Assembly (NCBI GenBank): GCA_016222825.1
Contig: JACRQF010000010.1
Location: 770,492-834,491 of the forward strand
Direction: 5' to 3'
DNA length: 64,000 bases
DNA from: Verrucomicrobiota bacterium
GTDB taxonomy: Bacteria > Verrucomicrobiota > Verrucomicrobiia > CAIQCK01
Positions 1 through 9,351 of the stretch are shown in pieces. Numbering within the stretch: position 1 is the stretch's first letter; each line of letters begins with the position of its first letter. Made by a program: the position numbers and the translations under genes. The notes under the pieces are model-generated. The model saw only the letters and a program-made list of their open reading frames with translations, made no database searches and was not told the origin of the DNA.

Positions 1-3000
1 ACTGTTCGTGGCGGCCTGCTGCCACGCGCCGCTGACCCAGGCTGACAGCGTCACATGAATCTGCCGCCCATCCGCCGGCACCTGCAACGTCCTTGTCCGG
101 TTCGTTTCCACACCCACATACAAATCACCGCCACCCGGCGCGCTGCCCACGCGCAACTCGTATTGGATGACATCAGCGAGGCCATCCCACGCAAACGTCA
201 CCTGATCCGAAGTGAACACAAGCCCGTCTGCCGGCGTAATCACCGTGAGCCGCGGGTCGTTCTTCAGCGCAATGCAGTGGTCGCTGCCGCTTGCGATAGC
301 CACCACGCCCGACAGGCCCGCGGGAATCGTGCTTTGGCCGGAACGGTTGTCCCCCCAAGCCACCACCGTCCCGTCGCTCTTTAACGCCAGGCTTTGCCGG
401 CCTCCTCCTGAAATGGCGATCACGTCGGCCAAGCCCACAGGCACGCTGGCTTGGCCGAAACTGTTGTCTCCCCATGCAACAACGGTTCCATCCGACTTCA
501 ACGCCAGGCTGTGAATCGCGCCTGCGGCAACGGCAACCACGTTGGACAGGCCAGCCGGCACATTCGCCTGCCTGTTGTGGTTGAGGCCCCATGCAACAAC
601 CGTCCCGTCGTTTTTCAAAGCCAGATTGTGGCCACCTCCCGCGGAGATAGCGGTGACGCCCGACAAACCTGCTGGCGGCGTTGCCCGTCCGCTGCCGTCA
701 TAACCCCAGCCCGCCAAAGTGCCGTCGTTCTTCAAAGCCAGATTGTGATAATCCCCCGCAGCAATCGCCACCACGCCCGACAAGCCCTCCGGGACGTTGG
801 TAGTTGGCCCGTAGGCATTCACGCCCCAAGCCACCACTGTGCCGTTGCTCTGCAACGCCAGACTGTGGAAATGCCCCGCGCTGACGGCAACAACTCCAGA
901 CAGGCCCGAAGGCACGTTGCATTGCCCATATTCATTGTTGCCCCAAGCCGCCACCGTCCCGTCGCTCTTCAAAGCCAGATTGTGCGCACTTCCAGAGCCT
1001 GCGGAAATACTGACGACGCGGAACAGCGTCGGCGAAACGCTGCCTTGGTCGTAGTAGTTCCATCCCCAAGCCACCGCCGTTCCATTGTTTGGCGGAGCGG
1101 TATAGGCCGTATAGACGTAGGCGGTGGCTTTCTGCCACGCCTCACCCACCCACGACCAAAGCGTCACATGGAGCGTCTCGCCGTGCGTCGGCAACTGCAC
1201 CGTTCTCGACAACCCGGTTTCTTCAGCGGCATAAATATCCGTTCCCTCCGGCATCGTCCCGACGGTCAACCTGTAGCGGCTGCCTCCCGGCCGCACACTC
1301 CAACTGAAGGTGGTGGAGGAAGAAATAAAAGGCAGGCCAACAATAGGCGAAACCATCCAAGCATCTTGTGGTGTGTAGTCGCCATCTGCCGTTGTCGTCA
1401 GATCACGGTTGATCGTCACCTCTTGGTTCGTTGGCGAATTCCAACCAAGCAGCGATTTGAACTGCACCGTATGGCTGCCGCGACTCAGTCCGGAAACTGT
1501 CGCTCCATTGTTACGCCAAGCTCCGCCATCCACGCGCCATTGCGCGCCCGCGCTGACCGCGTCAGTGGGATTGATCGCGACCTGTAAGGAACCGGGCTTT
1601 TCTGTATAGGTGCCGCTGGCCGTCGCCGTCACTCCGTCGCTGATGGTCACGTTCTGATTGCCGGGCGAATTCCATCCAAAGACCGAACTGAAACGCACCG
1701 TGTGGGTGCCAACACCAAGATTCGACACGGTCTCGCCGCTGTTGTGCCACGCCCCGCCATCCACCTGCCACTGCGCGCCAACTCCGACAACTTCGGAAGG
1801 GCTGATGTTCACTTGTAGCGAACCCGACGTAATGGTGAGACTAAAATCAGACTCCGAGCCAAAACCACCTGGCGCTGTCACTCGAAGCCGGAAGTTGAAG
1901 ACGCCAGGAACCGTCGGCGTTCCGCTGATAATACCGCTTGAGTCGTTCAAGCTCAGCGATGGCGGAAGACTGCCTGATACGAGCGACCATACGTAAGGCT
2001 TCATGGGGCCTGTCGTTTCCACCCTCTGATTGTAAACGGTGTTTACTGTTCCAGATGGCAACGAAGAACCACCAACGAATACTGGCGCCCCGTTTATCTG
2101 TAATGCGAAGTCCTTCTCCGTGGCGCGACCATCGGAACCTGTGACGCGAACACGGAAACACGACAACCCTGCCACCATCGGCGTTCCACCGATGTTGCCG
2201 TTACCACTTAGCGTCAAACCCTCCGGCAACCGACCAGTCACCACCGACCAGCTATAAGGCGCACTGCCACCACTGGCTTGTAATGTTTGGCTATAGACAA
2301 CGTCCTTCTCGGATGGCGGCAATACGGGACCGCTTGTATTAACGATCGGGCCGTAGGGTTTTAGCGCCATGCTGTAGCCGCCCCTTGCAGCAATACTAAC
2401 AACACCAGACAGCCCTACAGGCACGTTCGTTTGCCCATAAAAGTTGTCACCCCAAGCGACCACAGTCTCGTCACTCTTCAACACCAGACCGTGATTTGGC
2501 CCCAGAGAAATGGCGATGACCCCAGATAATCCCACGGGCACTACTCGATCTCCCCACCCCAAAATCGTGCCGTCGGCTTTCAGCACCAAGTCGTTATGAC
2601 CACCAGCGGCTATGGCAACCACATCAAACAAACCAGAGGGAACTGCTCCTTCGCCATAATAGCTCCCTCCCCAAGCGACCGCGGTCCCGTCACTCTTCAA
2701 CGCGAAGCTTTGCAAGTATCCGGCGGCAACGGCAACCACGCCTGATAGTCCCACCGGCACATTGGTTTGCCCATAAGCGTTGTTACCCCAAGCGACCACG
2801 GTTCCGTCGCTCTTCAGTGCCAGATTGTGATTATCTCCGGCTGATATCGCAACCACATGCGATAGTCCCGCGGGCACGCTTCTCTGCCCGTCGTAGTTGT
2901 CACCCCAAGCAACCACGGTTCCGTCGCTCTTCAACGCTAAAGCGTGATACGCCCCAGCCCCTATGGCAACTACCCCTGAAAGCCCCGCTGGTGCGCCAAT

Positions 3001-4560
3001 TGCTCCCCTGCTGCTAGAACCCCAAACAACTAGGGTTCCGTCAGCCTTTAGCGCTATGCTAAATCCGCCACCCGCGGCTACAGTGACGATACCAGACAGA
3101 CCATCGGGCACTGGAGGAGCAATACTGCCCCAGGTGATTACCGAACCAACCTCGGTAGACAGGGCATAGTCCTGTTCGGTTGCATAACCGCCGTCGCTCG
3201 CCACGCGAACTCGAAAATTAAACGTCCCCACTGCGGCTGGTGTGCCACTAATGACGCCGGTCGTTTCGCCCAGAACCAAGCCCGGAGGCAGACTGCCGGA
3301 TACAACAGACCAGACGTAGGGCGTCATAGCACCCTCCGATTCCAGTTTCAGACTGAAGGGTTTGTTGACCACGCCTGCCGGCAACTGGCCATTCACGACC
3401 AGTGTTGGCGGTCCATCAACTATCAGGGCGAAGTTTCTTTCAGTAGCGAGTCCGTCAGCCCCCGTGACTCGAACTCGAAAACACGACACCCCGGCCGCCG
3501 TTGGCCGGCCATTGATGTTGCCTGTGCTGCTGAGAGCCAAGCCCGCTGGCAGCCGGCCAGTGACCAATGACCATGTGTAGGGCGCAGTGCCCTCGTCGGC
3601 CTCCAGCGTTTGGTTGTAGATCGCGCCCAAATCAGCCGCTGGCAACAATAGACCAGTTGCGACAATCTTGGGTCCGTAAGGCTTCAAGACCACGTTGTAA
3701 TCGTAGCCTGCGGCAACGGACCCAACACCAGAGAGGCCTACAGGCACGGTTGCCGATCCAAGGAAATCTCTACCCCAAGCCACGACGGTTCCGTCAGCCT
3801 TCACTGCCGAGCTGTGAAAATCTCCTGCCGCAATGGCAATGACGCCCGATAGGTTGGCTGGCACGTTGGTCTGGCCGTGGCTGTTATGCCCCCACGCCGT
3901 CACCGTGCCGTCTCTCTTCAAAGCGACAGTATGCTCGCTACCTGCGGCAATGGCAATGACACCGGACAATCCAAAAGGGACATTGGTCTGACTCCCCCAT
4001 GCCACCACAGTGCCATCGGATTTCAGTGCCACGCACGAGTAACTTCCCGCGGCAATACTAACGACCCCGCGCAAACCACTCGGCACGTTGGTCTGGCCGT
4101 AACCATTATATCCCCAAACGAAGACGGTCCCGTCCCGCTTCAGCGCCATGCTGTGCCAACAACCTGCGGAAATCCCAACCACACTGGACAAACCGCTTGG
4201 AACCGTCGCTTGCCCAAAGATGTTCCATCCCCACCCCATCACAGTCCCATCACTTTTCAGCAGGAGGTTGTGATTGGATCCTGCGGCGATGCCAACGATA
4301 CCGGAGACGCCCGCGGGCACGTTTGTTTCACCAAATCCGTTGTATCCCCAAGCGACGACAGTGCCGTCGCCCTTCAAGGCCAAACTGTGGCCGGACGCGC
4401 CAACAGCGACAACATTAGAAAGCCCCTCAGGCACATTCGCTTGTCCGACGTTGTTGTAACCCCACGCGACCACCTCTCCGGCGGCGCGAAGTTGCGGAGC
4501 GACGGCAAAAAGAAAGAGTGAGGCGCCGGCGAGGCCAAGGCGGATAACTGACATTTTCAT
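1..4560 (-). CDS. Giant secreted RCC1-repeat / Ig-like protein, partial (3' end off window)
   Basis: The reading frame starts at an ATG preceded by AAGGA, begins with a Sec-type signal peptide (MKMSVIRLGLAG...) and stays open for 1520 codons to the left edge; I checked the frame at several points. RCC1-like units (VVAWG-x-N-x-x-GQTNVP, then a G-x-x-HxLALK-type strand) fall in three blocks at residues about 27-292, 467-735 and 1159-1432. Each block has exactly seven units, the number of blades in an RCC1 propeller. Two putative-Ig (He_PIG-like) domains follow each of the first two blocks. Two near-identical 75-residue SLQV-type repeats (about 912-1059) and an Fn3-like segment precede block three, and another Fn3-like segment follows it. 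Known: such proteins are exported surface or matrix proteins. Inferred: adhesion or binding role; no catalytic motif seen. Confidence 0.88.
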   Translation of the reverse strand, partial: MKMSVIRLGLAGASLFLFAVAPQLRAAGEVVAWGYNNVGQANVPEGLSNVVAVGASGHSLALKGDGTVVAWGYNGFGETNVPAGVSGIVGIAAGSNHNLLLKSDGTVMGWGWNIFGQATVPSGLSSVVGISAGCWHSMALKRDGTVFVWGYNGYGQTNVPSGLRGVVSIAAGSYSCVALKSDGTVVAWGSQTNVPFGLSGVIAIAAGSEHTVALKRDGTVTAWGHNSHGQTNVPANLSGVIAIAAGDFHSSAVKADGTVVAWGRDFLGSATVPVGLSGVGSVAAGYDYNVVLKPYGPKIVATGLLLPAADLGAIYNQTLEADEGTAPYTWSLVTGRLPAGLALSSTGNINGRPTAAGVSCFRVRVTGADGLATERNFALIVDGPPTLVVNGQLPAGVVNKPFSLKLESEGAMTPYVWSVVSGSLPPGLVLGETTGVISGTPAAVGTFNFRVRVASDGGYATEQDYALSTEVGSVITWGSIAPPVPDGLSGIVTVAAGGGFSIALKADGTLVVWGSSSRGAIGAPAGLSGVVAIGAGAYHALALKSDGTVVAWGDNYDGQRSVPAGLSHVVAISAGDNHNLALKSDGTVVAWGNNAYGQTNVPVGLSGVVAVAAGYLQSFALKSDGTAVAWGGSYYGEGAVPSGLFDVVAIAAGGHNDLVLKADGTILGWGDRVVPVGLSGVIAISLGPNHGLVLKSDETVVAWGDNFYGQTNVPVGLSGVVSIAARGGYSMALKPYGPIVNTSGPVLPPSEKDVVYSQTLQASGGSAPYSWSVVTGRLPEGLTLSGNGNIGGTPMVAGLSCFRVRVTGSDGRATEKDFALQINGAPVFVGGSSLPSGTVNTVYNQRVETTGPMKPYVWSLVSGSLPPSLSLNDSSGIISGTPTVPGVFNFRLRVTAPGGFGSESDFSLTITSGSLQVNISPSEVVGVGAQWQVDGGAWHNSGETVSNLGVGTHTVRFSSVFGWNSPGNQNVTISDGVTATASGTYTEKPGSLQVAINPTDAVSAGAQWRVDGGAWRNNGATVSGLSRGSHTVQFKSLLGWNSPTNQEVTINRDLTTTADGDYTPQDAWMVSPIVGLPFISSSTTFSWSVRPGGSRYRLTVGTMPEGTDIYAAEETGLSRTVQLPTHGETLHVTLWSWVGEAWQKATAYVYTAYTAPPNNGTAVAWGWNYYDQGSVSPTLFRVVSISAGSGSAHNLALKSDGTVAAWGNNEYGQCNVPSGLSGVVAVSAGHFHSLALQSNGTVVAWGVNAYGPTTNVPEGLSGVVAIAAGDYHNLALKNDGTLAGWGYDGSGRATPPAGLSGVTAISAGGGHNLALKNDGTVVAWGLNHNRQANVPAGLSNVVAVAAGAIHSLALKSDGTVVAWGDNSFGQASVPVGLADVIAISGGGRQSLALKSDGTVVAWGDNRSGQSTIPAGLSGVVAIASGSDHCIALKNDPRLTVITPADGLVFTSDQVTFAWDGLADVIQYELRVGSAPGGGDLYVGVETNRTRTLQVPADGRQIHVTLSAWVSGAWQQAATNS

Positions 4561-4683
4561 TGCGAAATCCTTGGAGCGTATTTCACCATAGAAGGCGGAA
4601 GTGATTCAAGACACTTTTTTGCCTCTTCTTGCCCCGTCTTGGTGAATGGGTTTGCGACCCGTCACCGCCAGAGGCATTCCCGC

Positions 4684-5577
4684 CTACGCGGGTTTGATCG
4701 TTGGGACGAAGAGCTGCTGAATTACCGGGTTGCTGGGGATGAAGAAACCCGACTGCATGGACATCCGGTAATCGCGCGGCGAGTAGCCATGGACTTTCCG
4801 GAACTTGTTGGAGAAGTGATACGGCGAAGCGAAGCCGGTCGCGTCGGCGATCTGCCGGATGGGCAGGTTCGTGCGCACCAGGAGCGACGCCGCCCGCTCC
4901 AGCCGCGCCAGCCCGACGCATTGCAGCGGCCCCATGTTGAGATGCCGCCGAAACAGCCGGCAGAGATGCTCCGGCGTGACGTGCGCGGCGCGGGCCAGAT
5001 GCCGGAGCGTGAGCGGCGCGGGCGGGTCCTGGGCGAGCGCGTGGCGGATGGCGGTCAGCGTCTTCTGCACGGCGGGCGGCAGGTCTTCCTGCGGCTCGGA
5101 GACAATGGCGGTGCGGCCGGAAAGGAAACTCTGCAGCATCAGGGTCACCGCCGACTCCAGCAACTGCGGCGAGTTCCCAGACGCGCTTTGCGCCAGCCCG
5201 ACGACGTAACGAAACAACGGCCGCACGATGTCCTCACCCGCAATCTGGCGGACGACCGGCCACTGGTTCAACGGCGGCCAGTCGGGCGTGGAGTAGTCGA
5301 AGCTGAAATGGAGGAAAGCGTGAATGCTGCGCGTGCGGGGGTCCCAATCAAACCGCTGCGTCATGCCGGGCCGGCCCAGCAGCACCGCGCCCGCCGGGGC
5401 TTCAAACCGGTGCTGGTCCAGTTCCACCTTCGCGGAGCCTTTGATGACCCAGATGAACTCGAAGTCGTAAAGCAGCCGCGGCCCGAAGGCCGCTCCCGGC
5501 GGGTAGCCGGCGATGCCCGACTGGCCGAGCAGAAGGTTGTCCATCAGCGCGCTGTGCATAAGGTCAATAACAGGCAT
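4684..5577 (-). CDS. AraC-family transcriptional regulator
   Basis: Predicted cytoplasmic activator or repressor of about 297 residues. The N-terminal half resembles the cupin-like ligand-binding arm of AraC proteins (FEFIWVIKGSAKVELDQHRF, then APAGAVLLGRPG). The C-terminal 100 residues hold the double helix-turn-helix: LTLRHLARAAHVTPEHLCRLFR and IRQIADATGFASPYHFSNKF, ending at the family signature HGYSPRDYR. The frame extends upstream to 5760, but those residues do not look like AraC protein, so I start at the ATG giving MPVIDLMHSALMDNLL; another ATG seven codons upstream is possible. It is divergent from the folate operon and 123 bp upstream of the RCC1 gene on the same strand, so either could be a target. 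The ligand is unknown; AraC proteins in glycan loci usually sense sugars. Confidence 0.85.
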   Translation of the reverse strand: MPVIDLMHSALMDNLLLGQSGIAGYPPGAAFGPRLLYDFEFIWVIKGSAKVELDQHRFEAPAGAVLLGRPGMTQRFDWDPRTRSIHAFLHFSFDYSTPDWPPLNQWPVVRQIAGEDIVRPLFRYVVGLAQSASGNSPQLLESAVTLMLQSFLSGRTAIVSEPQEDLPPAVQKTLTAIRHALAQDPPAPLTLRHLARAAHVTPEHLCRLFRRHLNMGPLQCVGLARLERAASLLVRTNLPIRQIADATGFASPYHFSNKFRKVHGYSPRDYRMSMQSGFFIPSNPVIQQLFVPTIKPA

Positions 5578-5826
5578 GTTTCCGCAAGTTCTGGGCATTG
5601 TCAAGCCGCGCCAAAAACAGCTAGTCTCACTGGAAATACGGCAGTTTTTGAATGACACGGAAAATATGGCGAATCGCAGCAAGTTAATTGCAGAAAAAGA
5701 CGCAAAGGCCATGAATGAACGGCAAAGACCGGCCGAAGCGGTGAAGAAAGGCGACCGCAACGAGGCGGCACCGTGGGTGAAGCTGCTGCCTCGTTGAGCG
5801 GTTCACATCGAAGTCGGCTCACACCC
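5578..5826. other. Divergent intergenic region between AraC-type gene and folate operon
   Basis: This 249-bp spacer separates two divergent genes and must hold at least the promoter of the one-carbon operon. Its left part (5600-5730) is clearly more AT-rich than the flanks. I could not identify a convincing -35/-10 pair, operator palindrome, or THF or cobalamin riboswitch by eye. Confidence 0.4.
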
Positions 5827-6816
5827 ATGCCAGCCCTCCCACACAACGCTCTCGACGGTCGGCGCGTCGGCGCGGAGATCATGGATTCCGTCCGGGCTGA
5901 CGTGCAGACGTTGTGCGCAACCGGCTGGACGCCGCATCTGGTGTCGGTCTCCATCGGCGAGTGTGACACCGTCGGCCTCTATGTGCGCAACCAGCAACGC
6001 GCGGCCGAAAAAGCCGGCATCGTTTTCGAACAACGCCGCCTGCCGGCCACGCTCACCATGCCGGAGGTGCTCGCGGCCATTGCCAGCCTGAACGCGGACC
6101 CGCGCGTGACCGGCATCATCATCCAGCGTCCTGTGCCGCCTGCCATGGCCATCAAGGAACTGCAACGCGCGGTCCATCCGCTGAAGGACGTCGAGGGCAT
6201 GCATCCGGCGTCCATTGGCAACATCGTGTATAACGAGCTCGATCTCGCGCCCTGCACCGCCCAGGCCTCCATCGAACTGCTCAAACGCACCGGGTTGAAG
6301 CTCCCCGGCCTCGAAGTGGTCGTGATCGGGCACTCCGAAATCGTCGGCAAGCCGATCGCGTTCCTGTTGATGGCGGAAGGCGCGACCGTGACCGTCTGCC
6401 ATCACATGACCCGCAGCGTGCCGATGCATTCGCGCCGGGCGGACGCGTTGTTCGTCGCCATCGGCCAGCCGCGTCTGATCACGGCCGACATGATCAAGCC
6501 CGGCGTGGCGGTCATAGACATCGGCATCAACCGCGTGCCCGGCCCCGCTGGCCAGCCGATGACTGTGGGCGACGTGGATTACGAAGGGTGCCGTTCCATT
6601 GCTGGCTGGATCACGCCCGTGCCGGGTGGGGTCGGTCCTGTGACGGTCGCCATGCTGATGCGCAACACGCTCACCGCTGCGCGCCGGCAGAAGGCGTATT
6701 ACGAGGCCGAGTTCGGCTCTCGGATAATGGAGGGCGCGCCCGTTCGCTACGCGGCATCGCGGGGACTTGGCAATGCCGCCCTGCCGCTGTCCGCAGAAAC
6801 CGGCCTTCGAGGTTGA
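5827..6816 (+). CDS. folD: FolD-like methylene-THF dehydrogenase (cyclohydrolase residues altered)
   Basis: FolD oxidises 5,10-methylene-THF to methenyl-THF with NAD(P) and normally hydrolyses that to 10-formyl-THF. Family marks are the N-terminal LDGRRVGAEI, GIIIQRPVP (usually VQLPLP), the Rossmann stretch VVVIGHSEIVGKPIA and TPVPGGVGPVTVAML. Length is 329 residues, with about 40 extra C-terminal residues beyond the core. I chose the ATG giving MPALPHNALDG because the FolD core begins there; an upstream GTG at 5773 is possible. Odd point: the catalytic Lys of the Y-x3-K motif is Gln (YVRNQ, Q56), and the KDVDG Asp is Glu (KDVEG, E123), while Q100 is kept. In the bifunctional enzymes this Lys is needed for cyclohydrolase, so this copy may be dehydrogenase-only. 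First gene of a six-gene operon. Confidence 0.88.
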   Translation: MPALPHNALDGRRVGAEIMDSVRADVQTLCATGWTPHLVSVSIGECDTVGLYVRNQQRAAEKAGIVFEQRRLPATLTMPEVLAAIASLNADPRVTGIIIQRPVPPAMAIKELQRAVHPLKDVEGMHPASIGNIVYNELDLAPCTAQASIELLKRTGLKLPGLEVVVIGHSEIVGKPIAFLLMAEGATVTVCHHMTRSVPMHSRRADALFVAIGQPRLITADMIKPGVAVIDIGINRVPGPAGQPMTVGDVDYEGCRSIAGWITPVPGGVGPVTVAMLMRNTLTAARRQKAYYEAEFGSRIMEGAPVRYAASRGLGNAALPLSAETGLRG

Positions 6817-6868
6817 CGATGAATGTCTTTTTGCCATACAACCCTAACCGCAGTGCGTATTACCTACC

Positions 6869-8461
6869 ATGACGAACGCGAGTGACAGTCCTACATTTCG
6901 CGAGATGATGGGCAGCGGCCAGTTCCGCTACGGCGCGGAGATCGTGAGCACGCGCGGCATCACCACACCGGGCGAGACCCCCAAGCTTGTGGAACTCGGC
7001 CATGCCCTCGCAGTCGACAGGCGGATTGGTTGGATCTCCATTACCGACAACCCCGGCGGCAATCCGATGCTTCCGGCGGACTGGATCGCGCAGAAGCTCG
7101 CCGCGCACCGCGGGCGGATCGTCATTCACCTTGCCTGCAAGGATCTCAACCGCAACGGGCTGGAGTCCGCGGCGTGGCGCTATGCGCAGGAAGGATTCGA
7201 CAACATCCTCGCCATGACCGGCGACTATCCGATCACCAGCTACGGCGGGCTGGCGCGGCCGGTGTTCGATCTCGATTCGGTCAGCCTGATCGCGCTGCTC
7301 AAGGCGATGAACGACGGGCTGGAAGTGCCGAAGCCGGGCGGCAAGCTGGAACGGCTGCCGAAGACGAACTTCTTCATCGGCTGCGCGGCGTCACCGTTCA
7401 AGCGGTATGAGCGCGAGTTGATGCCGCAGTATTTCAAGCTCGCGCGGAAGGTCCACTGCGGCGCGCAGTGGGTGATCTCGCAACTCGGCTATGACATGCG
7501 GAAGTTTTACGAGCTGAAGCTCTTCATGGATTGGGCGCGTGTGCAGGCGCCGCTCATCGGCAACGTCTATGTGCTGAACAAGACGGTCGCCGGCCTCTTC
7601 CACAAAAACAAGATTCCCGGCTGCGTCGTGAGCGACAAACTCTACGAACTGGTGGAGAAGTATGCCGCCGGCCCCGACAAAGGCCGTTCGTTCTTCCTCG
7701 AACTCGCCGCGAAACAACTCGCCGTGTTCAAGGGGATGGGCTTCGCCGCCGGCTACCTCGGCGGCATCCACAAGGCGGATGTTTTTGGCCAGGTCATCGA
7801 GATGGCGGAAAAGTTCGGCCCGAACGATTGGAAAGCGTTCGCGAAGGAAATCCAGTTCCCGAAGCCGGATGAGTTCTACCTCTTCGAGCAGAACCCGGAA
7901 ACCGGTCTCGGCGACATCACCCAGCTCAACCGCGCCTACCGCGAGTCGCTCCAACATCCGCCAAAGTCGCCCCAGGCGAACCTCGCCTACCGGCTCACGC
8001 GGAAGGTCCACGAACTGGCGTTCACGCCGGGCAAGGGCATGTTTCCCCCTTTGCAGAAATTCTACGAACGCCTCGAAAAGAACGGCGACAATCTGGGAGC
8101 GCGGGCGCTGCATGCCATCGAACGCGTCTCGAAGGAGATGGCTTACGGCTGCAAGGACTGCGGCGACTGCTCACTGCCGGACACGGCGTATCTCTGCCCG
8201 CGTGCGTCGTGCTCGAAGACCGCGCGCAACGGCCCCTGCGGCGGCTCGTTCGACGGCCGCTGCGAACTGGACGACAAGGAGTGCCTCTGGGCGCGCGCCT
8301 ACGAGCGGCTGAAGAGCTACGGCGAATCCGAGCACATGCTCGACGGCCCGGCGGTGTTTTACAACGCGAAGCTGGAAGGCACGTCGGCGTGGGCGAACAC
8401 TTTCCGCGGCCGCGATCACCATCGCGCCGCGCAACCCGAAAAGGAAGAACCCAAGGAGTAA
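6869..8461 (+). CDS. metF: Methylenetetrahydrofolate reductase fused to MetV-like Cys-rich C-terminal domain
   Basis: Predicted to interconvert 5,10-methylene-THF and 5-methyl-THF. Residues about 18-300 form the MTHFR TIM barrel (YGAEIVSTRG with the active-site Glu, ISITDNPGG, then ILAMTGDYP). A linker follows, then a zinc- or Fe-S-type cysteine cluster at residues 428-472: C428, C431, C434, C443, C448, C457, C465 and C472, in the pattern CKDCGDC...CPRASC...GPCGG. This matches the MTHFR C-terminal family (PF12225-like) that forms the separate MetV subunit in acetogens. At 530 residues it is much longer than a plain MetF (about 300). A second MTHFR domain lies in the last gene of the operon. 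The fusion suggests an electron-transfer partner other than simple NADH; the partner is not visible here. Confidence 0.85.
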   Translation: MTNASDSPTFREMMGSGQFRYGAEIVSTRGITTPGETPKLVELGHALAVDRRIGWISITDNPGGNPMLPADWIAQKLAAHRGRIVIHLACKDLNRNGLESAAWRYAQEGFDNILAMTGDYPITSYGGLARPVFDLDSVSLIALLKAMNDGLEVPKPGGKLERLPKTNFFIGCAASPFKRYERELMPQYFKLARKVHCGAQWVISQLGYDMRKFYELKLFMDWARVQAPLIGNVYVLNKTVAGLFHKNKIPGCVVSDKLYELVEKYAAGPDKGRSFFLELAAKQLAVFKGMGFAAGYLGGIHKADVFGQVIEMAEKFGPNDWKAFAKEIQFPKPDEFYLFEQNPETGLGDITQLNRAYRESLQHPPKSPQANLAYRLTRKVHELAFTPGKGMFPPLQKFYERLEKNGDNLGARALHAIERVSKEMAYGCKDCGDCSLPDTAYLCPRASCSKTARNGPCGGSFDGRCELDDKECLWARAYERLKSYGESEHMLDGPAVFYNAKLEGTSAWANTFRGRDHHRAAQPEKEEPKE

Positions 8462-8465
8462 GAAA

Positions 8466-9329
8466 ATGCCACTACCCGGACTGACCATCATCGGCGAATC
8501 CATTAATGATTCCGTTCCCTCGACCCACAAGCTTTACGAGGCCAACGACATTGCCGGCTTGAAGGAACTGGCGCGTAGCCAGGACGAAGGCGGCGCCACC
8601 TACATTGACGTCAACGTTGGCCAGCGTTCGGCGGAGTTTCTCGCCGAAATGGTGCGGCAGGTCCAGAGCGTGACGGCCAAGCCGCTTTCCATAGACACGC
8701 CCGACCCCGCGATGGCCGAGGCGGCGCTCAAGGCTTACGACCTCCAGCGCGCGGGTGGCCAGAGTCCGGTGCTGAATTCCATTTCGCCGCTGCGCGTCCA
8801 GATGTTCGACCTGAACAAGATCGTGCCGTTCAAGCCGATCCTGCTCGTCACGGAGCGCAACGAAAATGGCGTCGGCCATCCGAACCACACCGCCGACCAA
8901 ACCTACGCCACCGCCAAACAGATGGTCGCCGAAGCCGCCAGGCACGGCATCGCGGTCACCGACTGCATCATTGACCCCGGCATTGCGCCCATCGGCGCGG
9001 ACTCGGAGAGCCAGTTCAAGCGGCTCATGACTTCGATCCAGATGATCCACGACGACCCGGCGCTCAAGGGCGTCCACATGTCGGTGGGCCTGAGCAATTT
9101 CAGTGTCATGCTCCCGCCGAAGCGCGGCGACGGCTCGCCGACGAAGGGGCCGCTGGAGAGCGCGTTCCTGACGCTGGCGATGCCGCTCGGCCTCGATCAC
9201 GTCATCGGTTCCGTGAAACGGAAGTATGAACTTCTGCCACCCGATCATCCCGCAATGCGGTGTCTCACGGATTGCCTCAAGCTCGAAGGCTTCGACGTGA
9301 TCATGCGCGTGCAAGAATACTACGCTTAA
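8466..9329 (+). CDS. Pterin-binding methyltetrahydrofolate methyltransferase (AcsE/MtvB-like)
   Basis: A 287-residue single TIM barrel of the pterin-binding family that moves the methyl group of methyl-THF to or from a corrinoid protein. Visible signatures are an N-terminal IIGESIN, GATYIDVNVG, a barrel strand KPLSIDTPD, the IIDPGIAPIG segment, and VGLSNFS near the C-terminus, all at the spacing of AcsE-type methyltransferases. It lacks the cobalamin domain of MetH and the FGAT motif of dihydropteroate synthase, so neither fits. AAGGAG sits just before the ATG, and only 4 bp separate it from metF. No corrinoid protein, activase or CO dehydrogenase gene lies in the window, so the methyl acceptor is unknown; a distant corrinoid protein or O-/N-demethylase partner is the simplest idea. 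Confidence 0.82.
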   Translation: MPLPGLTIIGESINDSVPSTHKLYEANDIAGLKELARSQDEGGATYIDVNVGQRSAEFLAEMVRQVQSVTAKPLSIDTPDPAMAEAALKAYDLQRAGGQSPVLNSISPLRVQMFDLNKIVPFKPILLVTERNENGVGHPNHTADQTYATAKQMVAEAARHGIAVTDCIIDPGIAPIGADSESQFKRLMTSIQMIHDDPALKGVHMSVGLSNFSVMLPPKRGDGSPTKGPLESAFLTLAMPLGLDHVIGSVKRKYELLPPDHPAMRCLTDCLKLEGFDVIMRVQEYYA

Positions 9330-9351
9330 CTCTTACGAAAGGACTACTCCC

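Noticed and set aside
451..1587. Long plus-strand open frames across 1-4560
   Set aside because: They lie antisense to the RCC1/Ig protein, whose repeats are unmistakable on the minus strand. Their translations are Arg/His/Pro-rich shadows.
5578..5826. THF or cobalamin riboswitch upstream of the folate operon
   Set aside because: I looked for the conserved cores and found none by eye. A covariance-model search would be needed to exclude it fully.
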